A stretch of 16,957 bases of DNA from contig CANQMG010000027.1 of the NCBI GenBank assembly GCA_947624925.1, positions 1 through 16,957 on the forward strand. The letters run 5' to 3'. This DNA comes from an uncultured Clostridia bacterium. GTDB taxonomy: Bacteria; Bacillota; Clostridia; TANB77; CAG-508. Below, one piece after another: positions 7,162 to 14,721 of this stretch (position 1 is its first letter; each line of letters opens with the position of its first letter). The notes below the pieces were generated by a model. It ran no database searches. It saw nothing but the letters and a program-made list of their open reading frames with translations, and was not told the DNA's origin. The translations under genes were made by a program, and so were the position numbers.

Positions 7162-7190
7162 TTGACTTTTTATATATTTTGAAATAGAAT
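7162..7190 (+). promoter_or_regulatory. promoter for the Fic gene
   Basis: TTGACT (7162-7167), a 17-base spacer, then TAGAAT (7185-7190). Each hexamer is one base from consensus. Transcription would start near 7197, giving a short leader that contains AAGGAAG before the ATG at 7221. It is divergent from the recombinase promoter, with about 26 bases between the two. Confidence 0.6.
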
Positions 7191-7220
7191 AATTAAAAAG
7201 CAAAAAAGGAAGTAATTTCA

Positions 7221-7886
7221 ATGATTGATAAATTTAATTTAACTCAAGAACAAAATATATTTTTAGCAAAAAGAAATATTATAGATTCAATTTGGAAAAG
7301 TGCAAACTTAGAAGGAATTGCAATAACTTTTCCAGAAACGCAGAAGATTTATGAAGGTGGAAATATAGAGCATTTAAGATTAGATGAAATTATAACTATA
7401 AACAATTTAAAACACGCTTGGCAATTCATTTTAAGTTCCATTAATGAAGAAATTAGTTTTAATTATTTATCCAGTATACATAGTTTAGTAGGCAGTAATC
7501 TAATAGATATGCCTGGAAAAATAAGAATTTACGAAGTGAAAATGGGAGGTACAAATTGGATACCAGAAGTTCCATCTCAAGCCAAATTAGAAAATCTAAT
7601 AGAAAGTGTTAAAAATATAAAATGCGATACTGAAAGAATATTAGTTTTAATGTGTAAACTAATGAAAATGCAGGTTTTCAATGATGGGAATAAGAGAACA
7701 GCAATGTTAGTTGCAAATCATGAATTAATAAGAAATGGTAGGGGAATTGTAGCTATTTCTGAAAAAGACAAAGTAGAATTTGGAACAAAATTAATTGCTT
7801 ATTATGAAGATGAAAATAAATTAGATGAATTAATTGAATTCATTTATGATAAATGTTTAGATGGTATAAATATAAGTGGAGAATAG
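7221..7886 (+). CDS. Fic-domain protein with Gln in place of the catalytic His
   Basis: Fic proteins transfer AMP or other phosphate-containing groups from nucleotides onto target proteins. The 221 residues contain the Fic core: the helix LVLMCKLMKM (141-150) leads into QVFNDGNKRTAM (151-162). The consensus is HxFx(D/E)GN(G/K)R, so the catalytic His is Gln151, while Phe153, Asp155, Asn157 and Arg159 of the loop are kept. Near the N terminus SANLEG (27-32) fits the inhibitory motif (S/T)xxxE(G/N) of class II Fic proteins, whose glutamate blocks ATP positioning. I believe Gln versions exist in related Firmicutes, so this may be a subfamily and not a lone mutation; classical AMPylation is doubtful. 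No antitoxin-like partner gene is seen. A ruined acyltransferase gene begins four bases after its stop, suggesting a former two-gene operon. Confidence 0.85.
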   Translation: MIDKFNLTQEQNIFLAKRNIIDSIWKSANLEGIAITFPETQKIYEGGNIEHLRLDEIITINNLKHAWQFILSSINEEISFNYLSSIHSLVGSNLIDMPGKIRIYEVKMGGTNWIPEVPSQAKLENLIESVKNIKCDTERILVLMCKLMKMQVFNDGNKRTAMLVANHELIRNGRGIVAISEKDKVEFGTKLIAYYEDENKLDELIEFIYDKCLDGINISGE

Positions 7887-7890
7887 GAAA

Positions 7891-8136
7891 ATGAACGAAA
7901 TTATTACTGTTAAAAATAAAGAAAGAAACTATGGAATAGATTTGCTTAGAATAATATCTATGTTTTATATTTTATTACTACATTGTCTTGGACAAGGAGG
8001 TTTATTAGAAGGAACTTCTGTAAATTCTGTTCAATATAATTTAGTTTGGTTTATTTAAATATGTTCGTATGCTGGAGTTAATATTTTAGATAATAAATTT
8101 CAGATTTTATCTGATAAATTAACCAAGCTAGTTTAA
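7891..8136 (+). pseudogene. acyltransferase-3 family gene remnant
   Basis: ATG 7891 opens a frame whose product contains RNYGIDLLRIISMFYILLLH, the typical first membrane segment of acyltransferase-3 (OatA/WcjE-like) proteins, which O-acetylate surface polysaccharides. After 55 codons the frame stops at TAA (8056-8058), just after YNLVWFI. Reading on in the same frame gives ICSYAGVN, the usual next piece of this family, where the stop would replace a residue that is often Glu. About 8 codons later the match ends, and a second stop comes at 8134-8136. Intact members have roughly 340 residues and about ten membrane spans, so most of the gene has been deleted in addition to the nonsense mutation. 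It begins four bases after the Fic stop codon and was probably co-transcribed with it. Confidence 0.75.
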
Positions 8137-8190
8137 TATTTATAACAAATAATTAAAAGGTATTTAAAAACAATATAAAGGAGTTTTATT

Positions 8191-9699
8191 ATGTTAAATG
8201 CAGTAAAAAGAGTTTTAATAGTTGCTTTAGGAGTTATCCTACAGTTTGGATTTGCTATAATGATTAGATTATTTTTTTATAAATATCTTGGTATTATTAC
8301 CTTACTTTATAGTATTATAAGTATTTTGATTGTTCTTGGCATATTAAAAGAAAGTACACGACTTTCAAATGATTTACCATGGATTATATTAATTTTAATT
8401 TTCCCAATATTTGGAACAATGTTATTAATTACATTGGGGAGAAATTATTCTAAAAATAAATTATTAAAGAATATATTTGAATTTGAAAAAAAATATAATA
8501 AATACTTAGTTCAAGATGAAAGCATAGAAAAGGAAATAGACAATAAAAAATTAGATAATATTAAATATTTAACTAATAGAACAAATTATTTTGTAAGTAA
8601 AAATAATGAAATTACTTATTATGATTTTGGCCAAAAATTTTACCCTGAATTATTAAAAGAACTAAAAAAAGCCGAAAAATTTATATTTATGGAATACTTT
8701 ATTATTAATGAAGGTGTAATGTGGAATGGCATTTTAGATATATTAAAAGAAAAAGCATCTAAAGGGGTTGATGTTAGAATATTATATGATGATATGGGAA
8801 GTATTGCAATGCTTTCAACAAATTATTCAAAACAACTTGCTAAATATGGCATAAAATGTATTACTTTCAATAAATTAAGCCCTTTTAGAGGAATATTTAT
8901 GAATAATAGAGATCATAGAAAAATTACTATAATTGATGGAAAGGTTGCTTTTTCTGGAGGCGTTAATTTAAGTGACGAATATATAAATGTTAATAGTAAA
9001 TTAGGAATTTGGAAGGATAATGGAATTAAAATTATAGGTGATGCTATTTGGAATTTGACAGTTATGTTTTTAACATTATGGAATGCTAATATAAATGAGG
9101 ATAAAGATATTACTAAATTTAAGCATAATTTTGATAATATTACTGACAAAAATAATGGTTATGTTATTCCATATGGTGTTGCACCTCTACATAAGGATTT
9201 AATTGGTGAAGATGTTTATATTAATATGATTAATAGTACAAAAAGTTATTTATACATAATGACACCTTATTTGATAATTGATACTGATATGGTTAATTCT
9301 CTTTGTAGAGCTGCTAAAAGGGGAGTAGATGTAAGAATAATTGTACCTGGTATTCCAGATAAGAAAATAGTGTATACACAAACAACGTCATTTTTCAAGG
9401 TATTATATGATAACGGAGTTAAAATTTATAAATTTACAAATGGTTTTGTTCATTCAAAAGTATTTGTATCTGATGATATAAGAGCTGTAGTAGGTACAAT
9501 AAATATGGATTATAGAAGTTTATATCTTCATTTTGAAAATGGAATTTATATGGAAGATGTTAGTGAAATTAAAGAGATCTTTAAAGACTTTGAAAATACT
9601 TTTAAAGAATGTAAAGAGTTAAATGACAATGATGTTAAGACAGGATTTATAAAAGCTTTATGGCAAGCTGTTTTAAGACTATTTGCACCATTATTTTAA
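8191..9699 (+). CDS. cls: cardiolipin synthase (PLD family)
   Basis: Cls joins two phosphatidylglycerol molecules into cardiolipin and glycerol at the cytoplasmic membrane. The 502-residue length matches bacterial ClsA-type enzymes. Two N-terminal membrane helices (~8-27 and ~31-51) and a third hydrophobic stretch (~62-81) are followed by two phospholipase D domains. The first HKD motif is HRKITIID (His242, Lys244, Asp249) followed by GKVAFSGGVNLSDEY. The second is HSKVFVSD (His421, Lys423, Asp428) followed by VGTINMDYRS. The sequence ends with the family-like APLF. AAGGAG precedes the ATG at good spacing. The gene looks fully intact, in contrast to the decayed sequence on both sides. I see no convincing promoter or terminator for it. 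Confidence 0.94.
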   Translation: MLNAVKRVLIVALGVILQFGFAIMIRLFFYKYLGIITLLYSIISILIVLGILKESTRLSNDLPWIILILIFPIFGTMLLITLGRNYSKNKLLKNIFEFEKKYNKYLVQDESIEKEIDNKKLDNIKYLTNRTNYFVSKNNEITYYDFGQKFYPELLKELKKAEKFIFMEYFIINEGVMWNGILDILKEKASKGVDVRILYDDMGSIAMLSTNYSKQLAKYGIKCITFNKLSPFRGIFMNNRDHRKITIIDGKVAFSGGVNLSDEYINVNSKLGIWKDNGIKIIGDAIWNLTVMFLTLWNANINEDKDITKFKHNFDNITDKNNGYVIPYGVAPLHKDLIGEDVYINMINSTKSYLYIMTPYLIIDTDMVNSLCRAAKRGVDVRIIVPGIPDKKIVYTQTTSFFKVLYDNGVKIYKFTNGFVHSKVFVSDDIRAVVGTINMDYRSLYLHFENGIYMEDVSEIKEIFKDFENTFKECKELNDNDVKTGFIKALWQAVLRLFAPLF

Positions 9700-9705
9700 A
9701 TAAAA

Positions 9706-9847
9706 AATAATTATGTAACAAATGAAGATATAGAGAAACCAAATAATTATACAGTTATACAAAATTAAGGGACAAGTCGGACAGCACCTTTATAAAACAC
9801 ATAAATACGTTAAAACATACGTAGATGAAGTTTTTAATGTTGAATAA
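9706..9847 (+). other. possible decayed coding sequence after cls
   Basis: The 263-base gap between cls and the next gene holds no intact ORF. Two adjoining open stretches look protein-like. One (9706-9768) reads YVTNEDIEKPNNYTVIQN. One frame over (about 9764-9847) reads KGQVGQHLYKTHKYVK then TYVDEVFNVE before TAA, and this part is richer in G and C than its surroundings. A single indel near 9763-9769 would join them into a C-terminal fragment of ~45 residues. I do not recognise the protein. It may be a gene remnant, or chance. Confidence 0.25.
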
Positions 9848-9897
9848 ATATAATATATATTAAGAAAAATATGGTTATTTATATAATAATTAGATAC

Positions 9898-9926
9898 TTG
9901 ACTTATAATCAATTTGAATATAAAAT
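9898..9926 (+). promoter_or_regulatory. promoter for the DUF4362-like gene
   Basis: TTGACT (9898-9903), a 17-base spacer, then TAAAAT (9921-9926), each one mismatch from the sigma-A consensus. The start would fall near 9933, about 30 bases before the ATG at 9963. Confidence 0.5.
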
Positions 9927-9962
9927 TATTTTAATATAATAACAGAATATTTGAGGTATATT

Positions 9963-10547
9963 ATGAAAAATAAAAAATTAATTATTGTGTTTATATGTAT
10001 TATAATTGTTTTTTGGGCTTTATGTTTAATATTAAATTTTGTTAAAAAACCAAAAACAGATGAAGATAAATATAACAAAGAAAGAGATATAGAAATAAAA
10101 AATTTGGATGATTTTTATAATACTGAGCTTACAAAAGAAAAAGATATAAGAAATCTTGATAGTGAGTATAATTCATTTGATGCTCAAAAGGATAATTGTT
10201 TTGTTATAGGAGCAATGGTCCATAATGACTATTTATATAATGAATTTATGGAAAATTATAAAAATAGAAAATCCTCATTTGTAAGAGTAGCTCAGAATAC
10301 AATTGAAGGAGACTTAATTCTATATGATATTCTATATGATGAAAAGAACGATAAATTATATTTAGTTACAGATAACACAAGAGATGAATTTGCAGAAGAA
10401 AATGATAGAAAGATTGAGTTAAAACAATTTGAAAAAATTTCAAAATATACGTATCAAAATCATTTATATTGGATTTTATATAATGGTGAAATAAATGATG
10501 ATAATTTTAAATCAGATAATGTATTTATAATTACAATAATTAATTAG
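9963..10547 (+). CDS. membrane-anchored DUF4362-like protein
   Basis: The 194-residue protein has an N-terminal membrane anchor (~6-26: KKLIIVFICIIIVFWALCLI) with a basic start and KK after it, so the rest should face outward. It has no lipobox cysteine that I can place with confidence. Residues ~78-160 resemble DUF4362, a family of unknown function in Firmicutes: CFVIGAMVHNDYLYNEF (79-95), VRVAQNTIEGDLILYDILYD (107-126) and VTDNTRDEF (135-143) match the usual TIEGDP and DNTRDKF motifs. Here Leu follows TIEGD where Pro is usual. A coiled or charged linker (30-75, rich in K, D and E) separates anchor and domain. ATG 9963 has GAGG at 9953-9956. The gene has its own promoter and terminator and is not part of an operon. 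Function is unknown. Confidence 0.6.
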   Translation: MKNKKLIIVFICIIIVFWALCLILNFVKKPKTDEDKYNKERDIEIKNLDDFYNTELTKEKDIRNLDSEYNSFDAQKDNCFVIGAMVHNDYLYNEFMENYKNRKSSFVRVAQNTIEGDLILYDILYDEKNDKLYLVTDNTRDEFAEENDRKIELKQFEKISKYTYQNHLYWILYNGEINDDNFKSDNVFIITIIN

Positions 10548-10577
10548 ATGAAATGAAAAAATAATAAAAATTGAATA

Positions 10578-10616
10578 AGTGTATATATTTTTTTAGGGTA
10601 TATACACTATTTTTTA
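10578..10616 (+). terminator. intrinsic terminator after the DUF4362-like gene
   Basis: AGTGTATATA (10578-10587) pairs perfectly with TATATACACT (10599-10608) around an 11-base loop, followed directly by ATTTTTTATT. The stem is AT-rich but long, and the T run is in the right place for plus-strand termination. Confidence 0.75.
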
Positions 10617-10647
10617 TTACATAATCGCATTATTTTGAACAAATATC

Positions 10648-10676
10648 TTGAAAAAAAATGTATATTGATATAAAAT
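10648..10676 (+). promoter_or_regulatory. promoter for the secD-secF-glyQS operon
   Basis: TTGAAA (10648-10653), a 17-base spacer, then TAAAAT (10671-10676), each one mismatch from consensus. The start would be near 10683, about 50 bases before the GTG at 10732. No T-box or riboswitch-like structure is evident in that leader. Confidence 0.5.
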
Positions 10677-10731
10677 CATTTAGAATAATTTTAAAAATTA
10701 AAATAAATAGAACATAGGAGGATTGAAAAAA

Positions 10732-12135
10732 GTGAAAGGCAAAGGACTTAAATTAACATTATATATATTAATTGTTGTGTTAATATCATTAATATCTTTT
10801 TTTGGAATATATGTAAAGGATAGTAGCAGAATTAGCAATATTGTAAATGAATATATGTTAGGGTCAAATCTAAAAGGAAAAGCTGTAATGGAACTAAAGG
10901 TTGACGATACAAAAAATGAAGTTGTATATGATGAAAATGGACAAGTTGTGGAAGAGCCAGATGATGAAAATAAAGATAAATATACTACTGTAGAAGAGCC
11001 TGTAAATAAAGAAGAAGTTTTAAATGTAGAAAACTTTGAAAAAAGTAAAAATATTATAGAAGAAAGATTTAAATTTATTAAATTACCTGATTATAATATA
11101 AGATTAAATAAATCTAATGGTACAATAATAATAGAAGCAGATGAAGGATATATGCAAGATGTTTCAACAATGACTTCAATAATTGGAAAACTTGAAGCAA
11201 AAGATACTGATAGTGATGAGTTATTATTTAATAATTCTAATATAAAAAGTGTAAATGCTACTTACCAAACAGATATGGAAGGTGCAACTACAGTTTACTT
11301 AGATATAACATTTAACAATGATAGTAAATCAAAAATTGATGAACTAAAAAACAAATATACTGTTGTAGAAGAAAAAAATGAAGAAACTGAAAATACTGTA
11401 AATAATGAAACATCAGAAGATGAAACACAAACAGAAACAGAAGAAGATAAAGAGGATGTAAAAACTATAACTTTAAATTTTGATGGCAGTTTATTAAATG
11501 AAGCAGAATTTGGTGATATAATAATTACAAATTCAACAATGAGAATACCAGTAGCAAATTCTAGTACAAATAGTTCTACAATTAATTCATATTATAATAC
11601 TGCAATACTTATTGCACATTCAATTAATATTGGAGAACTTCCTATAGTATATACAGTTGAGGCAACAGAATATTTTGCTGCAAATTATGGTAATGTAATA
11701 GAATATATAATAATTGGACTTATAGTTGCAGTTGCAGTTATTTATGTATATATGATAATAAAATATAAATCTAAAGGTGTTATAGGGGCTATTTCATATA
11801 CTTTGTGGATTGCTTTACTTTTATTAGCTATAAGATATACAAATATAGAGATAACTATAAGCTCACTACTTTCATTTATTGTGTTAATTTTAATAAATGC
11901 TTATATAACAAATGCAGTTATAGATGCAAGTATGGAGAATACAGATTATACAGCAATTTTAAAAAATTCATATAAGAAAATAGTTAATTTGTTAATTATT
12001 TCAATAATAATTTTAGTAGTATTTTCTTTTACAACTTTTGGATTAATAAATTCAATTGGATTATTAATGGTTTGGGGAGTATTAATAAGTGTATTAAACT
12101 CATTAATAACAGCTATGATTTTAAGTATAAAATAA
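10732..12135 (+). CDS. secD: divergent SecD-like membrane protein
   Basis: SecD works with SecF to drive late steps of protein export using the proton or sodium gradient. The GTG start (10732) follows AGGAGG (10716-10721); an upstream TTG would sit one base from it. The 467 residues have the SecD plan: one helix (~8-27), a large outside domain (~30-315), then five helices (~322-343, 349-367, 371-394, 417-434, 440-463). ILIAHSINIGELPIVYTVEA (292-311) and MIIKYKSKGVIGAISY fit the region where SecD enters its membrane block. It is far from canonical: the usual LGLDLRGG is reduced to LGSNLKGKAVMEL (43-55), the conserved helix motif around DANVIIFERI is replaced by NAYITNAVIDAS (389-400), and the head has an acidic low-complexity stretch (~212-244). 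The secF-like gene begins 18 bases downstream. An altered or specialised function is possible. Confidence 0.65.
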   Translation: MKGKGLKLTLYILIVVLISLISFFGIYVKDSSRISNIVNEYMLGSNLKGKAVMELKVDDTKNEVVYDENGQVVEEPDDENKDKYTTVEEPVNKEEVLNVENFEKSKNIIEERFKFIKLPDYNIRLNKSNGTIIIEADEGYMQDVSTMTSIIGKLEAKDTDSDELLFNNSNIKSVNATYQTDMEGATTVYLDITFNNDSKSKIDELKNKYTVVEEKNEETENTVNNETSEDETQTETEEDKEDVKTITLNFDGSLLNEAEFGDIIITNSTMRIPVANSSTNSSTINSYYNTAILIAHSINIGELPIVYTVEATEYFAANYGNVIEYIIIGLIVAVAVIYVYMIIKYKSKGVIGAISYTLWIALLLLAIRYTNIEITISSLLSFIVLILINAYITNAVIDASMENTDYTAILKNSYKKIVNLLIISIIILVVFSFTTFGLINSIGLLMVWGVLISVLNSLITAMILSIK

Positions 12136-12153
12136 TAATTTTGGGAGGATAAG

Positions 12154-12792
12154 ATGAAAAAGAAATTATCTATAAGTGGAGTAATATCTATATTATGCAT
12201 AATTATAATAATAATTGGAATTGCTTTTGTTGCAACAAAAGGTTTCGAAAAAAGTTTAGATTATGCAAAGGTGAATAGAATAGAGTTATATTTAAAAGAT
12301 GGATATAACAAAGATGAAATAAATGAAGTTGTAAAAAATATATTTACAGATAAAGAATATAAACTTTATGATGTAGATAAATTTAATCAAACAATAGCAA
12401 TTGATTTAAAAGATAAATATTCTGATGAAGAATTAGAAAACCTAAAAAATTCAGTTGCCGAAAAATTAAATGTGAATAGTGAAGATATAACTGTATATGA
12501 AATTAATGTTCCAACAGTAACAATAAAAGATATAGTAAAGCCATATCTTCAACCTATGATAATTACTACAGTTTTAATAATTGTATATATCATAATTAGA
12601 AACTTTAAATCTGTAGAAGATATAATGAATAAATCTATAAAAATGTTACTTGCAATATTATTAACAGAAGGAGTATATTTTAGTTTAATTGCAATTTTAG
12701 GATTACCTATAAGTAATTTAACAATGCCAGTTGCAATTGTGTTATATTTATTAAGTATTGTAATAAATATTGTAGTAGATAAAAAAATATAG
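12154..12792 (+). CDS. secF: short SecF-like membrane protein
   Basis: The predicted partner of the upstream SecD-like protein. The 212 residues have an N-terminal helix (~8-28: SGVISILCIIIIIIGIAFVA), an outside domain (~32-130) with alternating charged helices and strands, and only three further helices (~133-150, 163-182, 189-207). Usual SecF proteins have ~300 residues and six helices with conserved GLDFTGG and a DxxVV-like motif; neither is visible here. The product ends naturally at TAG, followed by the glyQS ribosome-binding site, and I see no continuation of SecF in other frames, so it looks reduced by evolution, not freshly broken. GGGAGG precedes the ATG. The call rests on gene order, topology and size pattern more than on residues, so an unrelated small membrane protein remains possible. 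Confidence 0.55.
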   Translation: MKKKLSISGVISILCIIIIIIGIAFVATKGFEKSLDYAKVNRIELYLKDGYNKDEINEVVKNIFTDKEYKLYDVDKFNQTIAIDLKDKYSDEELENLKNSVAEKLNVNSEDITVYEINVPTVTIKDIVKPYLQPMIITTVLIIVYIIIRNFKSVEDIMNKSIKMLLAILLTEGVYFSLIAILGLPISNLTMPVAIVLYLLSIVINIVVDKKI

Positions 12793-12815
12793 AAAAATAA
12801 AAGGTAGGAAAAGAA

Positions 12816-14201
12816 ATGTATTTAGATTCAATGGAAAAATTAGTTAACTTATGCAAAAATAGAGGTTTTATATATCCAGGTTCAGAAATATATGGTGGAT
12901 TAGCTAACACTTGGGATTATGGACCTTTGGGCTCAGAACTTAAAAATAATGTAAAACTTGTTTGGAAAAAGAAATTTATTCAAGAAAATAAATATAATGT
13001 TGGATTAGATGCTGCAATACTAATGAATCCAGAAACATGGGTTGCTTCAGGACACATAAAAAGCTTTGCAGATCCATTAATAGATTGTAAGGAATGTAAA
13101 ACTAGACATAGAGCAGATAAATTAATTGAAGAATGGGCTCATAATAAAGGTAATGATATGATAGCTGATGGTATGTCAGATGATGAGTTAATTAAATTTA
13201 TTAAAGATAATAAAATCCCATGTCCAAATTGTGGCAAGCATAATTTTACAGATATTAGAAAATTTAATTTAATGTTTAAAACATTTCAAGGTGTTACTGA
13301 AGACTCAAAGTCAGAAATTTTTTTAAGACCAGAAACAGCACAAGGTATATTTGTTAATTTTAAAAATATATTAAGAACAACTAGACGCAAATTGCCTATG
13401 GGTATTGCACAAATTGGAAAGGCGTTTAGAAATGAAATTACTCCAGGAAATTTTACCTTTAGAACAAGAGAATTTGAACAAATGGAATTAGAATTCTTTT
13501 GCAAACCAGGAACTGATTTAGAGTGGTTTGACTATTGGAGAAATTTTTGCAAAAATTGGTTATTAAATTTAGGAATTAAAGAAGAAAATATAAGATTAAG
13601 AGATCATTCAAAGGATGAACTTGTATTTTATAGTAAGGCAACTACTGATATAGAATATAATTTCCCATTTGGTTGGGGTGAATTATGGGGAATAGCAGAT
13701 AGAACAAATTATGATTTATCAAAACATATAGAGCACTCTAAACAAGATTTATCATATCAAGACATAGATAGTAATGAAAAATACATACCATATGTTATAG
13801 AACCATCACTTGGTGCAGATAGAATGACTTTAGCTTTATTATGTGATGCATATGAAGAACAAGAAATAGGTGACGGAGATATAAGAACAGTATTACATTT
13901 ACATCCTGCGATTGCACCATATAAAGTAGCTGTTTTACCATTATCAAAAAAACTAAATGAAAAAGCAGAAGAAGTATATGAAAATCTATCTAAAAAATTT
14001 ATGTGCGATTATGATGAAACAGCAAGCATTGGAAAAAGATATAGAAGACAAGATGAAATAGGAACACCATATTGTATTACAATAGATTTTGAAACAGAAA
14101 ATGATAATTGTGTAACAATAAGAGATAGAGATACTATGGAACAAGTTAGAGTAAATATAAACGAACTTGAAAAATGGCTACAAGATAAATTAGATTATTA
14201 A
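12816..14201 (+). CDS. glyQS: glycyl-tRNA synthetase, alpha2 (single-chain) type
   Basis: This class II synthetase charges tRNA-Gly with glycine. It is the homodimeric type, 461 residues, as in many clostridia, not the separate alpha/beta form. The start is MYLDSMEKLVNLCKNRGFIYP, then SEIYGGLANTWDYGPLG (23-39), a strong family signature. Zinc ligands are CKEC (91-94) and CPNC (136-139). Glycine-specific and motif-2 elements include FLRPETAQGIFVNF (169-182), GKAFRNEITPGNFTFRTREF (201-220) and QMELEFF. Motif 3 is EPSLGADRMTLALL near residues 326-339, followed by the anticodon-binding domain (from HPAIAPYKVAVLPL on). The gene lies 23 bases after the secF-like gene, and no separate promoter is evident, so it probably shares that operon. 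No T-box leader is present directly upstream. Confidence 0.97.
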   Translation: MYLDSMEKLVNLCKNRGFIYPGSEIYGGLANTWDYGPLGSELKNNVKLVWKKKFIQENKYNVGLDAAILMNPETWVASGHIKSFADPLIDCKECKTRHRADKLIEEWAHNKGNDMIADGMSDDELIKFIKDNKIPCPNCGKHNFTDIRKFNLMFKTFQGVTEDSKSEIFLRPETAQGIFVNFKNILRTTRRKLPMGIAQIGKAFRNEITPGNFTFRTREFEQMELEFFCKPGTDLEWFDYWRNFCKNWLLNLGIKEENIRLRDHSKDELVFYSKATTDIEYNFPFGWGELWGIADRTNYDLSKHIEHSKQDLSYQDIDSNEKYIPYVIEPSLGADRMTLALLCDAYEEQEIGDGDIRTVLHLHPAIAPYKVAVLPLSKKLNEKAEEVYENLSKKFMCDYDETASIGKRYRRQDEIGTPYCITIDFETENDNCVTIRDRDTMEQVRVNINELEKWLQDKLDY

Positions 14202-14212
14202 AAAATGAGCAT

Positions 14213-14258
14213 TTAGGAGCATTTTTATAAGGACAATTCTTATTAAAAATGCTCCTAA
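14213..14258. terminator. long hairpin between glyQS and the KilA-N gene
   Basis: TTAGGAGCATTTTTA (14213-14227) pairs perfectly with TAAAAATGCTCCTAA (14244-14258), 15 bp, and six further pairs, including one G-T, extend the stem past one bulged T (14243) to a 3-base loop. It lies between convergent genes. The following T tracts (CCTTTT at 14260-14265 on plus; ATTTTTT just past 14207 on minus) are a few bases from the stem, so it is a somewhat imperfect bidirectional terminator. GAGCATTT occurs twice (14207-14214 and 14217-14224), so the AAATGCTC arm has two possible partners. Confidence 0.65.
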
Positions 14259-14282
14259 GCCTTTTAAAACTACTTTTTAATA

Positions 14283-14687
14283 TTAACTTAATAGTTTTTG
14301 TTTTTCAGTTAGTGCAGGAACAATATTTTCTTTTATACTATCAATATGTATACTATATTTACCACTACTTGGAATAATTCCAATAGCATTAAACTCTTTC
14401 TTCCAACGATTTGGTGTCATAGTAAAACGATTATAACCAACTTCATCAATTTTAATTCTGTGTGATTCCACGGAATTAAAATTTTCATTGTTTAATTCTT
14501 CCCAAAGGTTATAAAAATCGAATGAATTTTTATTTGACATCCAATTTCGTATAACCCCAGATGGATCATTTTCATTTTGATATTTTGCTAAATCAGTTAA
14601 AGAAATATAATCTATATCTCCAACTCTCATAACATTAACTAGATTATCTTTTACTTTCATTTGTGCTTTTATAAGTTCTTTGCTCAT
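14283..14687 (-). CDS. short KilA-N domain protein
   Basis: KilA-N is a DNA-binding domain common in phages, large DNA viruses and bacterial accessory genes. The 134 residues match its N-terminal core: YISLTDLAKYQNENDPSGVI (27-46), RNWMSNKNSFDFYNLWEELN (47-66), NFNSVE, RFTMTPNRWKKEFNAIGI. Bacterial KilA-N proteins of this kind usually have ~270 residues and continue with a GRYGGTYAHKDIAFEFASW segment. Here that region is a brief GKYSIHIDSIKENIVP and the protein ends, so it is truncated or a minimal version. No continuation is visible: the hairpin at 14213-14258 follows directly. The ATG has GGAAGTGG upstream. A consensus promoter containing a palindrome drives it, which suggests tight regulation, perhaps by its own product. 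Role unknown; phage origin is an inference. Confidence 0.8.
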   Translation of the reverse strand: MSKELIKAQMKVKDNLVNVMRVGDIDYISLTDLAKYQNENDPSGVIRNWMSNKNSFDFYNLWEELNNENFNSVESHRIKIDEVGYNRFTMTPNRWKKEFNAIGIIPSSGKYSIHIDSIKENIVPALTEKQKLLS

Positions 14688-14721
14688 AATACCACTTCCA
14701 ATCTATGTAAATTTTTTATAC

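Noticed and set aside
8101..8113. Short palindrome CAGATTTTATCTG as a terminator of the fic unit
   Set aside because: The stem is only five base pairs, with no T run after it.
7162..8136. Fic plus partner as a toxin-antitoxin system
   Set aside because: The adjacent frame is an acyltransferase remnant, not an antitoxin. The inhibitory motif is within the Fic protein itself.
10683..10731. T-box or glycine riboswitch controlling the glyQS operon
   Set aside because: The leaders before secD (about 50 bases) and before glyQS (23 bases) are too short and contain no T-box sequence or aptamer-like structure that I can recognise.
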